From Gavia stellata (taxonomy: Eukaryota; Chordata; Aves; Gaviiformes; Gaviidae), in contig NC_082594.1 of the NCBI RefSeq assembly GCF_030936135.1, positions 126,394,668-126,458,667 of the forward strand: a stretch of DNA of 64,000 bases. Reading direction: 5' to 3'. A program made the translations under genes and the position numbers. A model generated the notes under the pieces. The model did not search any database, was not told the DNA's origin, and worked only from the letters and a program-made list of their open reading frames with translations. Position 1 is the stretch's first letter; each line of letters starts with the position of its first letter. Positions 12,401 to 23,730 of this stretch are shown piece after piece.

Positions 12401-15400
12401 ATAGCCCAGCCCTCAGGTGAGGCCCCTGCAGAGTCCCCTTTGCAGGGTGAATGCAAAGGCTAATTAGATTATCAAGTCTGCACCCTACCAACCAGTCAAG
12501 ACCAAAAAAATCCCCCCTTAAGGACTTTTTAAGAAAATCAGCATCAGGCATGTTTAATCCCTGCGTGAAGCCATGTCCTGTCTTTGCAGTTTGGAAAGAT
12601 GCTCTGGGAAAATCGCATTCGCTGCATACCCGAGGAATCATCGAATTGGCAGGAGCTATATCATGTGGCACGGGACGGTCTCCCTTGGCATATATTGGCT
12701 ATGGATGCTACTGTGGACTGGGAGGACAAGGCTGGCCTAAAGATAAAACAGACTGGTAAGAAGAACCTCAACTATGTGTCCAGAAGCAGTGCAGATCTCC
12801 CCGGTCTTCCCTGTTCGAACTACTGTGACTCCATGGACTTGTTACTGCCTCATGGAGGGGGAACTTCTTAGTATATATGAACAGCACTGGGCAATTGTGA
12901 GTGACCCACATATCACTTGGGGGTTGAATGAGGATTTAACCACCTTATGCATGAGAGCAGAGCTCTTGGGACCTGGTACTCTGTGGGGTGGAGGACAAAG
13001 GAGGAACCAGGGTATGATTTCATGAAATTGCTGCATGTTTATTCATAGACAGCAAGCCCTTCCTGAAAAAAGGGGAGTGACCAAAGTGTTTGGAGGGTTA
13101 TTTCACCCAGGTCCTGCAAACGGCCGTGGTGGGAATATCACTGTTTATCCTCTGGAAGGAATCCAGATGATAGCAAGGAGTAATCAAACCTGTTGCCTTC
13201 ATGGCCTGTTAGGTCACACTGAATCAAGGAAGAACAACAGGGTAGAGCATGGTGTTGTCCCCCCTCTTCTTTGTTAGTGGGGAAGGTGCTGTGCTTGTTA
13301 CTCCCGAGGCTAAAAGCAATGAGTCTAGGAGGTGTTGCAATCAAAGGCTGCTTCTTTCTTGTACGTCGCGACTAGCGTGCACGTAAATCTTGAGTATGGT
13401 GGACTCTTGTGTGCTCTGCAGCCATTATTTGCAATCTTGTCTGGTTTTAAACCTCAAAGACAGAGCACACAAGTCTATCCGTTTAGTCAACAGCCCAGGC
13501 ATTACTGATAAGCAAGTGCTGCTTTTAGCAGGGGTGAAGGCAGCGTGCAGGTCACTGGGAAGGAAACCAAGCTTTCCAGAATACCCAACTGTTGGAGACA
13601 TTTCACATCATTGCTACAAAACCAAACTTTGGTGAATTGTCAGGACAAAGGAAAAAAAGAAAGAAGAGATGCCAACGTTAAAGGCCAACTCCTCCGTAGG
13701 CATAAAAGAGCAGGTGTGCCTTAAAACTAGTGGAGATGTCTTCATTAATGCAGCAAGAAGTTTCACTCCCAAAGCCCTCTCCACACATCCCTGGTTTGTA
13801 TCTATGAAACATTTCATCTATGAAACAGTCAATATGGGACTTACAAATAATGAGTAACTGCCTAAAAAGTGTCATAGCTTTCAGGTGTAGAGATTTCTTT
13901 TAATTTTCAGTAGTATTTCTTGGCCTCCTTATCATCATCTACAGAAGTGTCTGTAAACATGTTTATTATTTTTGTTATCCCTTTATCAACTCTCATAATC
14001 AGGCCTTTAAAGTAAAACATGACTTCACTAATCTGGAGTCCTTCTTTTACCGAAAGGCTGAGTGGAGTCACCTAAAAGCTGTTTTCCACAGAGGTCAAGT
14101 GACCCCCGCCAAGTTTAGGTGACTCTGGGAGATGCGAGCAGTCAGCACTCCTGAAAAACCCACAGAGAGCATAAAATATGGCCATGTGTTCATCATCCGG
14201 TGTTTCTGCTGCCGTTTGATTTCCATGGGATGTGGACTTTATCCTAACGGCAGAAAATGAGACTCTGCAGCTGGAAATGCCTCAAAATACCAGGTAGTTT
14301 GTAAAAAGGAGGCTTGACCTGTTAAGTGCATTCATTATTATTCCTTAGCTGCCAAAACAAAAAAAAAAAGAAAGGTTTTTAGTTAGGTTCTTAGCTACAA
14401 AGAATCAGCAATGCCCCACTAGATTTAGCCCTAAAAATTCCATTTTATGTTCGCTAGACGAATCTTCTGATATCTGTTACTTGAGAACTACTGCAAAAGT
14501 CAGTGTGGTTGAGTACCCCGTGCCCATCAAGGTGACCACATTATTTTCCATATTTGCCGTTCTAAAAAAGAATGAAGCAGCATGGCAAAACAACTGGCCT
14601 TGAGTGACAAACGCTGTTTGAAATGACTCACTCGCGTAACACTTACAGGTTTGTTACTGAGACCCTTACAAAAGGAGTAATTTTGTTGTGAGTAATTCAG
14701 TCAATCTGTCTAGACAGGGCTAGAGTGCTTCTAAGCACCTCTCCTTTATGGAAAAAGAAAAAAAAAAGCTGTAGAGTGGGTAATCCTTTTATAAGGTTTA
14801 TTCCACACCGACTTTGATGTGGTGTTGTCAGTAATTGCCTTTTCCCTTTTGTTCTACTCTCACAGTCCCATCCCTTCAAAACGTAAGGGTATCTCTTCCG
14901 CATAAAGTCAATAGATTTGTTTCTCCTTCCCCTTTCTGTCCCTTGGATTGCTGCAGCACCCATTCTGTAAAGCAGGACCTGAAGGTGCTCAGCATCTCCC
15001 TGAAAACACCGAGTGGCGGGGTGGCGTATATGGCTCATCTAAGTCCTGGCCAACTCATAGGGAAGAGTAAGATTTCCCCTCAGTTGCTGAGTTAAAGCAA
15101 AACAAAAGGACACACAGTGGTGGCTGTGCTGTTAACGTGACAAACACAACGTGACAAATTCTTACCTTAATGGCATTTGCTCAACGGCAGGGGTTTGGCC
15201 AGCTGATCCCTGCGGGCCAGCTGGAGCTGTCTGTAGCCATTACGGCTGTCTTCTAGCCCAGACGTGATGAATCGGTTGCTTACTAACTAGATGACACGGT
15301 TATATTTGTTTTCCATACCTGTTGACCAGTGCTCTGCCATTGCGTTGGCTGACCCTGTTTGCATTGGTCTAACCAAGCGTTAGCGAGTTATTAAAAGCTT

Positions 15401-18400
15401 AACACCACGCTCTGACCCAGGTGCAGGAAAGAGCATTTCCAGATAGGATGGGACCATCGAAGGTGGCAAAGGACAACGATAGGTTTCCTCGTTCTTCATT
15501 CCCTGGCAGTTCTTTCAAAGCATCTGAAAGAGATGTTTGTAAAATATGAGCCAAAGTCTTCTCGCTTTGTGTTGGTGTAAGCTGCATGTCACCTCTCTGC
15601 AGTTATGGGTATCGTCAGGAGAAGACGGTGTAAGTGGAAGCAGAATTGTGCCTCAAATCCTGTGGTCCTGCAGAATTTATGCAATCCCCCTGATTTCGCC
15701 AAGCCAGCTAAGGAGCAGCGAGTTCTCACAGCCAGCTAGCACACCTTTCCAGTGCGCTTTTGGTTGTCCTTGCCTGATTCACAGACCATCTTTCACCCCC
15801 TCCAAGATCTTTTCTCACTTTTCTCCTACCTCTGTTTTTGTTCATTCCCTCTGGCTCTCCATGAAAAGCAATTTCATTGCCAATGAGTAGAGCTGTTTCT
15901 CTGCAGAGTCCCAGTGATCTTGCAGGGACAGCCTCTAGAAATGCAGGAGCTCATTCCTCTCTGGCTCCAGCCTCTGATCTCCTTGCTCAAACAACCTTCG
16001 TTATTTGGCAGACAGCCTTTCTAAGTGCTGAATCTTTTCTCGGTGTATTTTGAGTCACTAAACTACCAGAAGAAAATTCAAGTTGGGTCAAGTTTTCCAT
16101 AAATTCTGGAGTAATTGACAGTGGGAATTACCTCACTGACTAGTCTGTAGGACAGTTATCATCAGCTGAGCTAGTCACCCTCGGCCCCCTCTATGGTCAA
16201 TGAAAAGCAATTGCACTTTCAAATGCAAAGTTTTTCACCTATGTTAGATCTCTGCAGCATGCTAATATGAACTGTGTCGCAGACATGCATAAAGGCGGTA
16301 TAGATCAATGCCTTAGATGGAGATGCTTACATTTAGGGATCTGAAGTTATGAAGATATGAATCCCACCATTGAGGCTGATGAGTTTGTAGCCAGCTCTCA
16401 GAAACTGGATGAGCCAAAGAGCACGTGGCAGGTCCAGGTGAACTGAAGAGATTAAGCTGCTTGATGATGCTGAGGAAGGCAAAAAACATCCCGACTCCAA
16501 ATTCTGAGATGGGCCTAAGCCTAAGCCGGTGGGCCACGGTCACGTACCTCATAGTAACACTTCAGCTCTGTTTCAGTGAGCGGGACTACCATGTGTTGAC
16601 CACACCTGCCTTTCTGAGGGCAAAAGCTCTGAGGAAGAAGCACGGTGGTCATGGGAGCAAATATGGCATTAACGAGCTCCTGAGCCATGTGAGCTTTCAA
16701 AGAGATGCCAGGACGCTTGCTTCATCAACAGATGATTTACTGACAGGCTGGGGCAAACGTTGCTGTCGTAAGTGATGCATGAGTGGAGTACTCCTGGAGT
16801 ACATGCAAACAACCCTGAGCAAAACATGCAGGATGCCTGAGCCCAAACTCTACCTTTTATTCTCTCCCAGGTGCTGCCACAGGCATGACTGCTGCTACGA
16901 CAAGGCAGAGAAGGAAGGCTGCAGCCCCAAGGCGCAGCGATACCAGTGGGCATGCGAGCAGAACGCCGTGCGGTGCGGTAAGGAAATGCTCCCTCGCGTC
17001 GGGTTCGTTTCATTCCCTCCTCCGCAGGTCCAGAGGCTGACCTAAGAGCTTCGTGGGCCTCAGAGGTAGGTCTGTGTATGCTGAGATGGTGTTAAAGATG
17101 CTTTGGGCAATGCCTGTTTGCCTCTGAGCTCTCTTCCCATCCCTTGCCTGGATCGCTAGGCTTGCCAAGAGTCCCCAGCTGGAGCTGGGAGGAAGGCTGG
17201 AGCCCCGGCACCACTTGTCCCGGCTGAAGAGTGGGAGTGGGGGCCATGGAGCCCACAAGCCATCTCAGTTTGGCAGGGATGCAGATGCCTCTCCGGAGGC
17301 TCTCCGCTCACTCGCATTAAGCATGCCTGCTCCTCACCGACCTCTTCCCACAGCTGTGCAATGGTCTGCAGGGGTGGTCTTCCAGTGGGAGTTTTAGCCC
17401 TCTCTCCTGTGGGACTGTTCCCTTTTTTCCTTACCATTATGTACTGCTAGAGAAGAGCCATGCTACTATGCATGGCTGCAAGACAGGTTAAATAGGATGC
17501 TAGCCTGCACCTCTGCCTCGTGTACGGCTCCAGCCTAAAGCCCTAGGGCTCCAGCGAGGATTTTGAAGCATGCAGAGCCAAATGCTCTCGAGTGCCGCAG
17601 GCATACAGCGAGTGTAGGCTGTGCTCGGCTCTACAGCTGGTACCCAGTCAAGAAGGTCTTGAATTGCACAGTCACAGCCCATGAGTGACTCGCACCAGTT
17701 TGTTTTGACATACACCAGATGACTTGAGTCTTAGAATTTGTCACTTCCATTTCTAAGTCTCCAAAAAGTCCCCGATGGTAAAATCCATTGTAGAACACTT
17801 TGGAAGTTTGAAAAGAAACATGTGAGAGTAAAACTTGTCCCCACACCATCGAAGCTACTTGCTTGAACATTAAAAGACTATTTCTACCTTATCAGAAGAC
17901 CACATTCTACTGGTGCAATCCTCAGCCCCTCCAGCAGCTGAAAATCTGCCAGCGGATACGGGATGGGGCATAGCACATCTGCCGTTGCTCTTTTCCAAGG
18001 GCCAGAACAACCTATTAAATACCAAGTGCTGGCTAAGGAATGTATTGCTTTAATGTATAACTGCTCTCCTTCCCGCTTACCCGTATTTCCATACCTGGTT
18101 GATACCTTCTGCTAGCTATTTTGGTATGAAAAAAATCCCTGTTTCTTTTTGCTGTCAAGGAACAATCCTAGTTGCGGATGTGAGATGTATCATTGAGTCC
18201 ATGAGACGTGCAAAGTATGTCCCGTAAGAGTGCACTGGGCTGCAGTTGCTCCAATCTGGCTGACAAGCATTAGTTGAACAAATTCCAGGAATTCCTTAAC
18301 TGATGTCCAGGCAAAGCCTGAGAAGCATCCATCAACTGTCCTCCACAAGCCCTCAGCAGGCTTCACTTCCCCCGACATCCCCCATGGGGAGGAACAATGG

Positions 18401-20870
18401 AAATGTGTTCCGAAGGCAAATTTCCTACCCCAGGCTACAGCACAGCAGGTTTTACTGAGGTGTGAAGGTTTAATGTCTGATCCCATTCAAACAAAAGGAA
18501 TGAAGAATTACATTTCCAGGCATGTTTTCTGGGCCTAAGGTAGTGATGTCCAGAAACATTAGAAGCAGAACCGCTTGCGCTGTCCTTTCTATACAAGAGG
18601 AAATAAATGCCTGTTGCCTGGCATTGTATCGTAAAAACAGATCTTTTCAGGTAAATTAAATAGAAGCTCATTTTCCATGGGACTTCTCCTCCTTTTGCTA
18701 CTGTTAGGCAGTTTTGTTTGTGGAATTTTAAAAAATTGGCAAAACCATATTCTTCAGCCCAGATGTGCCATCATGTGTAGGCAAATTCCATTCAATAAAT
18801 ATCTGGCATACAGAAAAGGCTGTAAGTTGTGGGGGCTGGTCAAAAAAATCATTCTGCTCTAACAGAAATGCCTGCCAAGCCAGACTCTCATATTCGCATT
18901 AGACAGACAGTGGTTGGCACGGCATAGGAAGGCCAACGGCATCCTGGCCTGTATCAGAAATGGTGTGGGCAGCAGGAGCAGGGAGGTAATCGTGCCCCTG
19001 TACTCGGCACTGGTGAGGCCACACCTCGAATCCTGTGTTCAGTTTTGGGCTCCTCACTACAAGAAGGACATTGAGGTGCTGGAGCGTGTCCAGAGAAGGG
19101 CAACGGAGGTCTGGAGCACAAGTCTTATGAGGAGCAGCTGAGGGAACTGGGAGTTGAACAACTGGGGTTGTTCAGTCTGGAGAAGAGGAGGCTGAGGGGA
19201 GACCTCATCGCTCTCTACAACTACCTGAAAGGGGGTTGTAGAGAGGTGGGTATTGGTCTCTTCTCCCAAGTGACTAGCGACAGGACAAGAGGAAATGGCC
19301 TCAAGTTGCACCAGGGGACATTTAGACTTGATATTAGGAAAAATTTCTTTACTGAGAGAGTGGTGAGACACTGGAACAGGCTGCCCAGGGAAGTGGTGGA
19401 GTCACCATCCCTGGAGGTGTTCAAGGAACGTGTGGACATGGCATTGTGGGACATGGTTTAATGGGCATGGTTGTGTTGGTTGATGGTTGGACTTGATGAT
19501 CTTACAGGTCTTTTCCAACCTTAGTGATTCTGTGATTCTGTGACTCAAGGAGCAGAGGGGCAAGGAGGAAATCAGGCAAGACTGGTAGCTAAGAAAAAAA
19601 ATGGTATTAGGGCTGGAATCCTCATTGGTGGGACCCTTGAAACACTTTTTACCGGTAAACATGTGATTCTTCAGACAAGCTTAAGAAATATGGGCTTTTC
19701 TTATTTATCAGTTACAGGGTTGATCCAGCAAAGTCCAGTGAAATCCGGAAGGATTCCTATACTCATTGCAGTTGGTATGAGTTGCACTGGCATGAAGTTA
19801 CACTTTAAACTTTGCCTAGTGGAGGGTTTGGTGGGTGTTAGATAATCTATAGTAGCAGGCTCAAATAAACAAGGCATTGTGCTTTGAAATAATAGTAGCC
19901 CAACGGCTGTATTTAAGCCACCTGTAGATGGGATGGGGTTCATTAACACAAATTAAGTCATTTGCAATGTAGCCACCTGAGCTAGTTGCTTTGATGTTCC
20001 TTATGGTCCTTACTTAGTCATGTAGTCATATAGTTGCATTATATATAGTTCCATATATGTTTTTGATCAGCTTCATTAGCTGCTGACTCACAAAAATCAG
20101 GTACCTGACCCTGCCGCGGAGTTCCTCGGCTCCTCTGCCGTGATCAGAGAGAGATGTAAGAGCAACTCACGGGGCACAAGTGAAGGATGCCCGGTGGGTG
20201 CTTCCACGCCCTCAGGTTTCCGAATGTCCCTCTGGGAGACTCCTCCTTTCAAAGCAGCATTTTTTTCTTTTGGAATCGGGCTGATTTGCGGAGGGAGGAG
20301 TTAGAAGGGAAATGGACTGCCTGAGGGAAGTTGGAATATTTTTAGCTCAGGCTAAACTGAAATTATTTTCTTTTTTAGCTTCGGCTGCTGAAGTAAACCC
20401 CCATTGTTCACACAGCTCTAGAAGCGGGGAGTGCTCTGTGCTGGGCAGGTTTTCATAAGCTTTGCCAATTTGCGTTTAGCTTTTACTTTCTGATGTTCCT
20501 GGTCACAGTTAAGACCAGACCTGTTGACAGAGATAGGGGAGGGTCAGATCCACACACAACAGGACATGTCGGTCCTTCTCTCTTCCTACTCCCAGAGCCT
20601 CTGTTCCCTAAGAATTTCTTTATTAGGGAATTGTTCCTCTTAAAATTGTTTCTTGCCTTTGTCCGATACAGAATCTCTCATCCTCCGTCAACATTTTCTT
20701 TTGCAGATAACCTGACAGACCGGTGTGAAAAAATGGTGTGCCTGTGTGACCAAGAAGCAGCCAAGTGTTGGGGAGCAGCCCCCTACAACCCACACTTCAT
20801 CCTCTGGCCAGACTTTTTATGTGGACAGACTCACCCCACCTGCCATTTCAGATATGGGGGGGCAGAATAG
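9391..20870 (+). CDS. PLA2G10: Secretory phospholipase A2, group X-like (complete, 4 coding exons)
   Basis: This is a secreted calcium-dependent enzyme that hydrolyses the sn-2 ester of phospholipids, releasing fatty acid and lysophospholipid outside the cell. Coding exons are 9391-9433, 12590-12755, 16871-16977 and 20707-20870, all with GT/AG borders and matching phases (480 bp, 159 residues). Residues 1-14 or so are a signal peptide. A short propeptide ends at Arg29, followed by mature GIIELAG. The Ca loop is YGCYCGLGG (52-60). The catalytic centre is CCHRHDCCY (71-79) with His75, Asp76 and Tyr79, plus Tyr94 and Asp120 in [10 protein letters not shown]. Sixteen cysteines are present, including Cys11 of the mature chain (group I type) and a C-terminal Cys (group II type). 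That combination, the Arg-cleaved propeptide and the GCSPK..RY.W block are group X hallmarks. The family length is about 165 residues in human. An Asn-Leu-Thr glycosylation site is at 107. A group V or II assignment is much less likely. Confidence 0.92.
9434..12589 (+). other. PLA2G10 intron 1
   Basis: The intron runs from the GTGAGT donor to an acceptor ending CTTTGCAG. About 10890-11480 is fairly GC-rich, but I recognise no exon, repeat or RNA gene inside it. Confidence 0.8.
12590..12755 (+). CDS. PLA2G10: PLA2G10 coding exon 2 (propeptide and calcium loop)
   Basis: The exon encodes residues 15 to part of 70. It covers the propeptide ending HTR, the mature N-terminal helix [11 protein letters not shown], and the calcium-binding loop YGCYCGLGG followed by [10 protein letters not shown]. 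The acceptor is CTTTGCAG and the donor is CTG followed by GTAAGA. The Trp codon is split with exon 3, as is usual at this point in secretory PLA2 genes. Confidence 0.93.
12756..16870 (+). other. PLA2G10 intron 2
   Basis: The intron is about 4.1 kb, bounded by GTAAGA and CTCTCCCAG. I see no recognisable exon, repeat family or RNA gene. Open frames of up to about 116 codons occur but resemble nothing known. Confidence 0.8.
16871..16977 (+). CDS. PLA2G10: PLA2G10 coding exon 3 (catalytic His/Asp helix)
   Basis: This exon completes the Trp codon and encodes [20 protein letters not shown] and the block [13 protein letters not shown]. His75 (catalytic), Asp76 (calcium) and Tyr79 and Tyr94 (hydrogen-bond network) are all present. 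The acceptor is TCTCTCCCAG and the donor is TGCG followed by GTAAGG. Confidence 0.95.
16978..20706 (+). other. PLA2G10 intron 3 (contains a CR1 copy)
   Basis: The intron is about 3.7 kb, from GTAAGG to TTTTGCAG. It contains the sense-oriented CR1 fragment at about 18911-19543. Outside that element I see no further exon or RNA gene. Confidence 0.8.
18911..19543 (+). mobile_element. CR1 LINE 3' fragment inside PLA2G10 intron 3
   Basis: This 5'-truncated CR1 copy lies in the same orientation as the gene. It encodes the post-RT region: blocks like [20 protein letters not shown] near 18975-19030, [11 protein letters not shown] near 19075-19110, [20 protein letters not shown] at about 19165-19225 and [20 protein letters not shown] at about 19366-19425. 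It ends with GATGATCTTACAGGTC and a TGATTCTG-type tail. Frame breaks near 19110-19160 show decay. Its 3' end (CTTACAGGTCTTTTCCAACC) differs from the copy at 5100-6094 and is close to the copies at 31751 and 53433, so at least two CR1 subfamilies are present. Confidence 0.94.
20707..20870 (+). CDS. PLA2G10: PLA2G10 coding exon 4 (second catalytic Asp, C-terminal Cys, stop)
   Basis: The exon encodes residues 106-159, from [20 protein letters not shown] to a C-terminus ending FRYGGAE before TAG. Asp120 is the catalytic-network Asp of the CxCD motif. Cys144 and Cys151 give the group II-like C-terminal extension. About eight residues follow the last Cys, slightly longer than I recall for mammalian group X. 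The acceptor is TTTTGCAG. Confidence 0.93.
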
Positions 20871-20916
20871 TCTTTTTAGGACCTGCCTTCTAACCCTTTG
20901 AATCTGAAGGTGCTGG

Positions 20917-20922
20917 AATAAA
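20917..20922 (+). terminator. PLA2G10 polyadenylation signal
   Basis: An AATAAA hexamer lies 47 bases past the stop codon, with a G/T-rich stretch (GGTGTGAGAG) near 20950. This predicts a very short 3' untranslated region ending near 20940. Confidence 0.8.
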
Positions 20923-20940
20923 ATTTTACCTCTTTACCAG

Positions 20941-22339
20941 AGCTAACAATGGTGTGAGAGAACTTCTATCAGGCCAGGGTTTATGGGGAGGAGAGATAGG
21001 GTAACATATATGCTGAAGTAAGGATAAGAACCTGCTCTGATCGCGGCCTTTGCAGAAACACCAAATGGCTTTTTTGTCCTTTCACATTGCCTGACCTTCA
21101 GCTCCCACACACTTGCACATGATCTGGAAAATATGTAGAGACTTCTGCTGGACTGGCTTGTAAAAAAATATTAAATAATTCCATCTCTGTGAAAAGATAC
21201 ACCAGCCTTTGAAGACCCGAGGCATGCCAGTCTGGGATTAGAGTGACCCACTTTATTTTCCTAGACCTGCAGGAGGAGAGGGGACATCAAAGAGGGAGGA
21301 TGCCTCATTATTCCTTATTTGTGCTTGGAGGAGTTCTGCTTCCTACCAGAAGGAAAAGCAGAGTCTGGCCCAGGGCAGGGCTCCATCCTTCCTTGCAGAG
21401 GGTGGTGTGTTTTGTGTTTCTCAGTTTATATAGCCAGCTGTCTTTCTTACCCCTCATGTCCCTGCCTCGCAGCACCGGGGACGCTTCTGAGGTGTGTTCA
21501 AAGGTAAGCAGAGTTACACCGGGCTGTTGCTGCTGCAAGACCAGTAAGGGCTTCTGACTTCTACTTACTAGGAGGCACATCCATACTTTGCAAAAGAACA
21601 TATTCCTTGCCTGCTACACACGTTTCAGAGCTGATATGCTGCTCTCCTATACATTTAGGGGATGCTCTCCTATATTGGCGTATCCCCCGGTCACTGACCA
21701 CCTGGGAATCAATTATTGTCATGTCAGGAAACGGGAGCTATGGAGAACATTAGTCATGTCAAGCAAATCTTTCACTGCTCCTTTTTTTTTAAGGCTATTA
21801 GAGGCTTATATTGAAACACTACGTTTCCTTCTGGCAAGAGCAAACCAAAATCCCATTCTTTCAGCCAGGGGTAGCGATGTTCAAGTGGGCTTTCTTTGCC
21901 TCTTTCTAACAAGCTTGTAAGCTGAAGCAAGCCAACAGGACAACAGCCTCTATACCGAGAGGCACAGACAGGCGAGAGCCACGGTTGCACCCCCAGAAGC
22001 GACGCATTCGATTTCCTCGGGTAGGTGGTAGCAGCTGGGGAGCTGGGGGGCCCGGGTAGGTCAGGCTCCTTCTGTCTCTTCTGAAGCACAGCTGACAAAC
22101 TTCGAGTACCACCTTTAAAATAAGAAGTAATGGCAGGGAAAGACCCAAGGTACCCCATCAGAATCTAGATTCAGAGCTATGTGGCCAAATTAAGTGGGGT
22201 TTTGCCAGGTGAGAATACACATTCCTCTACAGAAGGCTGTTTTGCTCCCTGCTGCAGGAGGATGCTGAATATGCCACTGTGGCTGTCAAAGCTGCAGGAA
22301 AAAGAAACAGACTAACAAAAATAAAAATGCCAAAGACAA
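20941..22339. other. Convergent spacer between PLA2G10 and the Ig gene
   Basis: About 1.4 kb separate the predicted 3' ends of two convergent genes. No supported exon was found on either strand. An AATAAA on the minus strand at 21252-21257 could serve as a distal polyadenylation signal for the Ig gene. Confidence 0.5.
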
Positions 22340-22359
22340 CATGCACTGAGGCAAAAGCT

Positions 22360-22365
22360 TTTATT
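22360..22365 (-). terminator. Polyadenylation signal of the minus-strand Ig gene
   Basis: Read on the minus strand this is AATAAA. It is followed at the expected distance by CA dinucleotides and then a T- and GT-rich downstream element (TGTTGTCTTTGG, then T runs, about 22305-22335). With the last exon ending near 22340, the 3' untranslated region would be about 1.1 kb if the stop at 23507 is used. Confidence 0.55.
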
Positions 22366-22660
22366 CCATCTAGAGCTCCATTTTTGCTTTTCAGGGCATC
22401 AGAAGTTCCACCTGTAGGCTTTGCATCTTCCAGCAGCTCCTGTAATGCTGCACCTCAAGCTACGCTGAGCAAGAAGGAAAGGAGAGAGCGAGTGAGCGGT
22501 ACAGAGTTAGTACAACACAATAAACTCTTCCAAGGCTTTCTGGCAAGAAGTTGTGAACTCTGTTCATGCAGAGGGTTTGCAAAGGGGTGATGCTGTGCCG
22601 GCAGCGTGGCGCGGGTGCAAGGGCTGGCAGACCTCCCCGGCAGGCAGGGCAGAGCGCCTG

Positions 22661-22661
<1 letters not shown>

Positions 22662-22707
<46 letters not shown>
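22662..22707 (+). repeat. Hexanucleotide microsatellite (CCTGTC)n
   Basis: Nearly eight perfect tandem copies of a CCTGTC/CCCTGT unit lie in a GC-rich patch. If the Ig gene's last exon runs to the polyadenylation signal near 22360, the repeat falls in its 3' untranslated region, where it would read GACAGG in the transcript. Confidence 0.95.
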
Positions 22708-22708
<1 letters not shown>

Positions 22709-23506
22709 CAGGCTGGCCATCAGGTGGCGGCAGCGCTCCGGGGAATGGCCAGAGCAGTTCTTCCTTCAGCCCTGCAGGGAGGGGACCTTTTTCAGCAGGC
22801 CGAGCAAGATTTTTGAGTGCCGGGAGGAGAGGTGCAAATCACAGGGCTCCCCTCTGAAAGCAAGAAGTCAGCTGAGCTCGGTCTGAAACGCAGACCACAT
22901 CTTGGGTTGCACAAAATGGGAACTAAGCTTGTTTCAAAATCCAGCCTTCAGTGCCAGTCTACTCTAATTAGACCAGCTGACAGAGCTGGAAAAAACAGGT
23001 GAGCTTTCAGGTACATCAGCATCTTCTCAGGTCATTTCTTTGTCTCATGTGTGACGAAAACGTCTAGTTTTCCCAACCTGATCAGCTGATCTAATAAAAG
23101 ATATTACTGGGCTTTACAAACCACACCTCAAACATACACTTAGGCCATCATAGGTTTTCTGTACACGAGCATTACAAGAATATGATGTAAGCGTGCAGTT
23201 GGTGGGAGGAAGACCCATCCTTCAGCATAAGCCTAAAAGAACCAAAGGAGACTCAGGACTTCGTTAAAAGAAGCAGCATCTCATTGAACAACTCTTTGCC
23301 ACAAGTGGCAATTAAAGAAGATGCTATTGTTTTGCTTATAGGTAACTCATTAGGCCCATGCATGAAGCTCTACCCAACATAAACAAAGAACTATTTGAAA
23401 AAGAGATGGAATATAGAGCCAGCCCTGTTAGAATGTCATCCACACTGCTTATTTCCTGAACCAGATGCCTTGTCTGACCAGAGGTAAGTAAATGGTTAAT
23501 CCCTCC

Positions 23507-23730
23507 TTAAGTTAAAAAAAGGTACCTTTGGAAATAGGCGATTGGGTTCACCTTTCTAGCAAGGGATTCCAGAATTTTGTGTTCCTCACCTTGGTGAGAG
23601 CCTTGTCTCATGCAGAGGATGCACCTCCTCAACTGCGGGGTTAAAACAATGATCAGAACAACTATGCCGCCGATACCAGCCGCCACAACCCCAATGATGG
23701 TTCCAATGGATTCTTCTATACCAAACAAGC
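23507..23730 (-). CDS. Ig receptor exon 3 (transmembrane helix and putative tail)
   Basis: After a CTTCTCCCCCAG acceptor on the minus strand the exon encodes GLFGIEESIG, a helix of about 22 residues with GVVAAGIGG, then LTPQLRRCILCMRQ and a tail ending RYLFLT before a stop at 23507-23509. The paired Cys residues next to the membrane could be palmitoylated (inference). If the internal GTGAGG donor at 23584-23589 is used, the coding part ends at 23590 and the tail lies in an exon I have not identified. Confidence 0.65.

Noticed and set aside
22261..22310. Plus-strand exon-like stretch reading EDAEYATVAVK after a CTGCTGCAG acceptor, recalling a PD-1-type ITSM
   Set aside because: The residue two before Tyr is Ala, so it fits neither the ITIM nor the ITSM consensus. 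No plus-strand Ig exons lie upstream, and the Ig gene is on the other strand.
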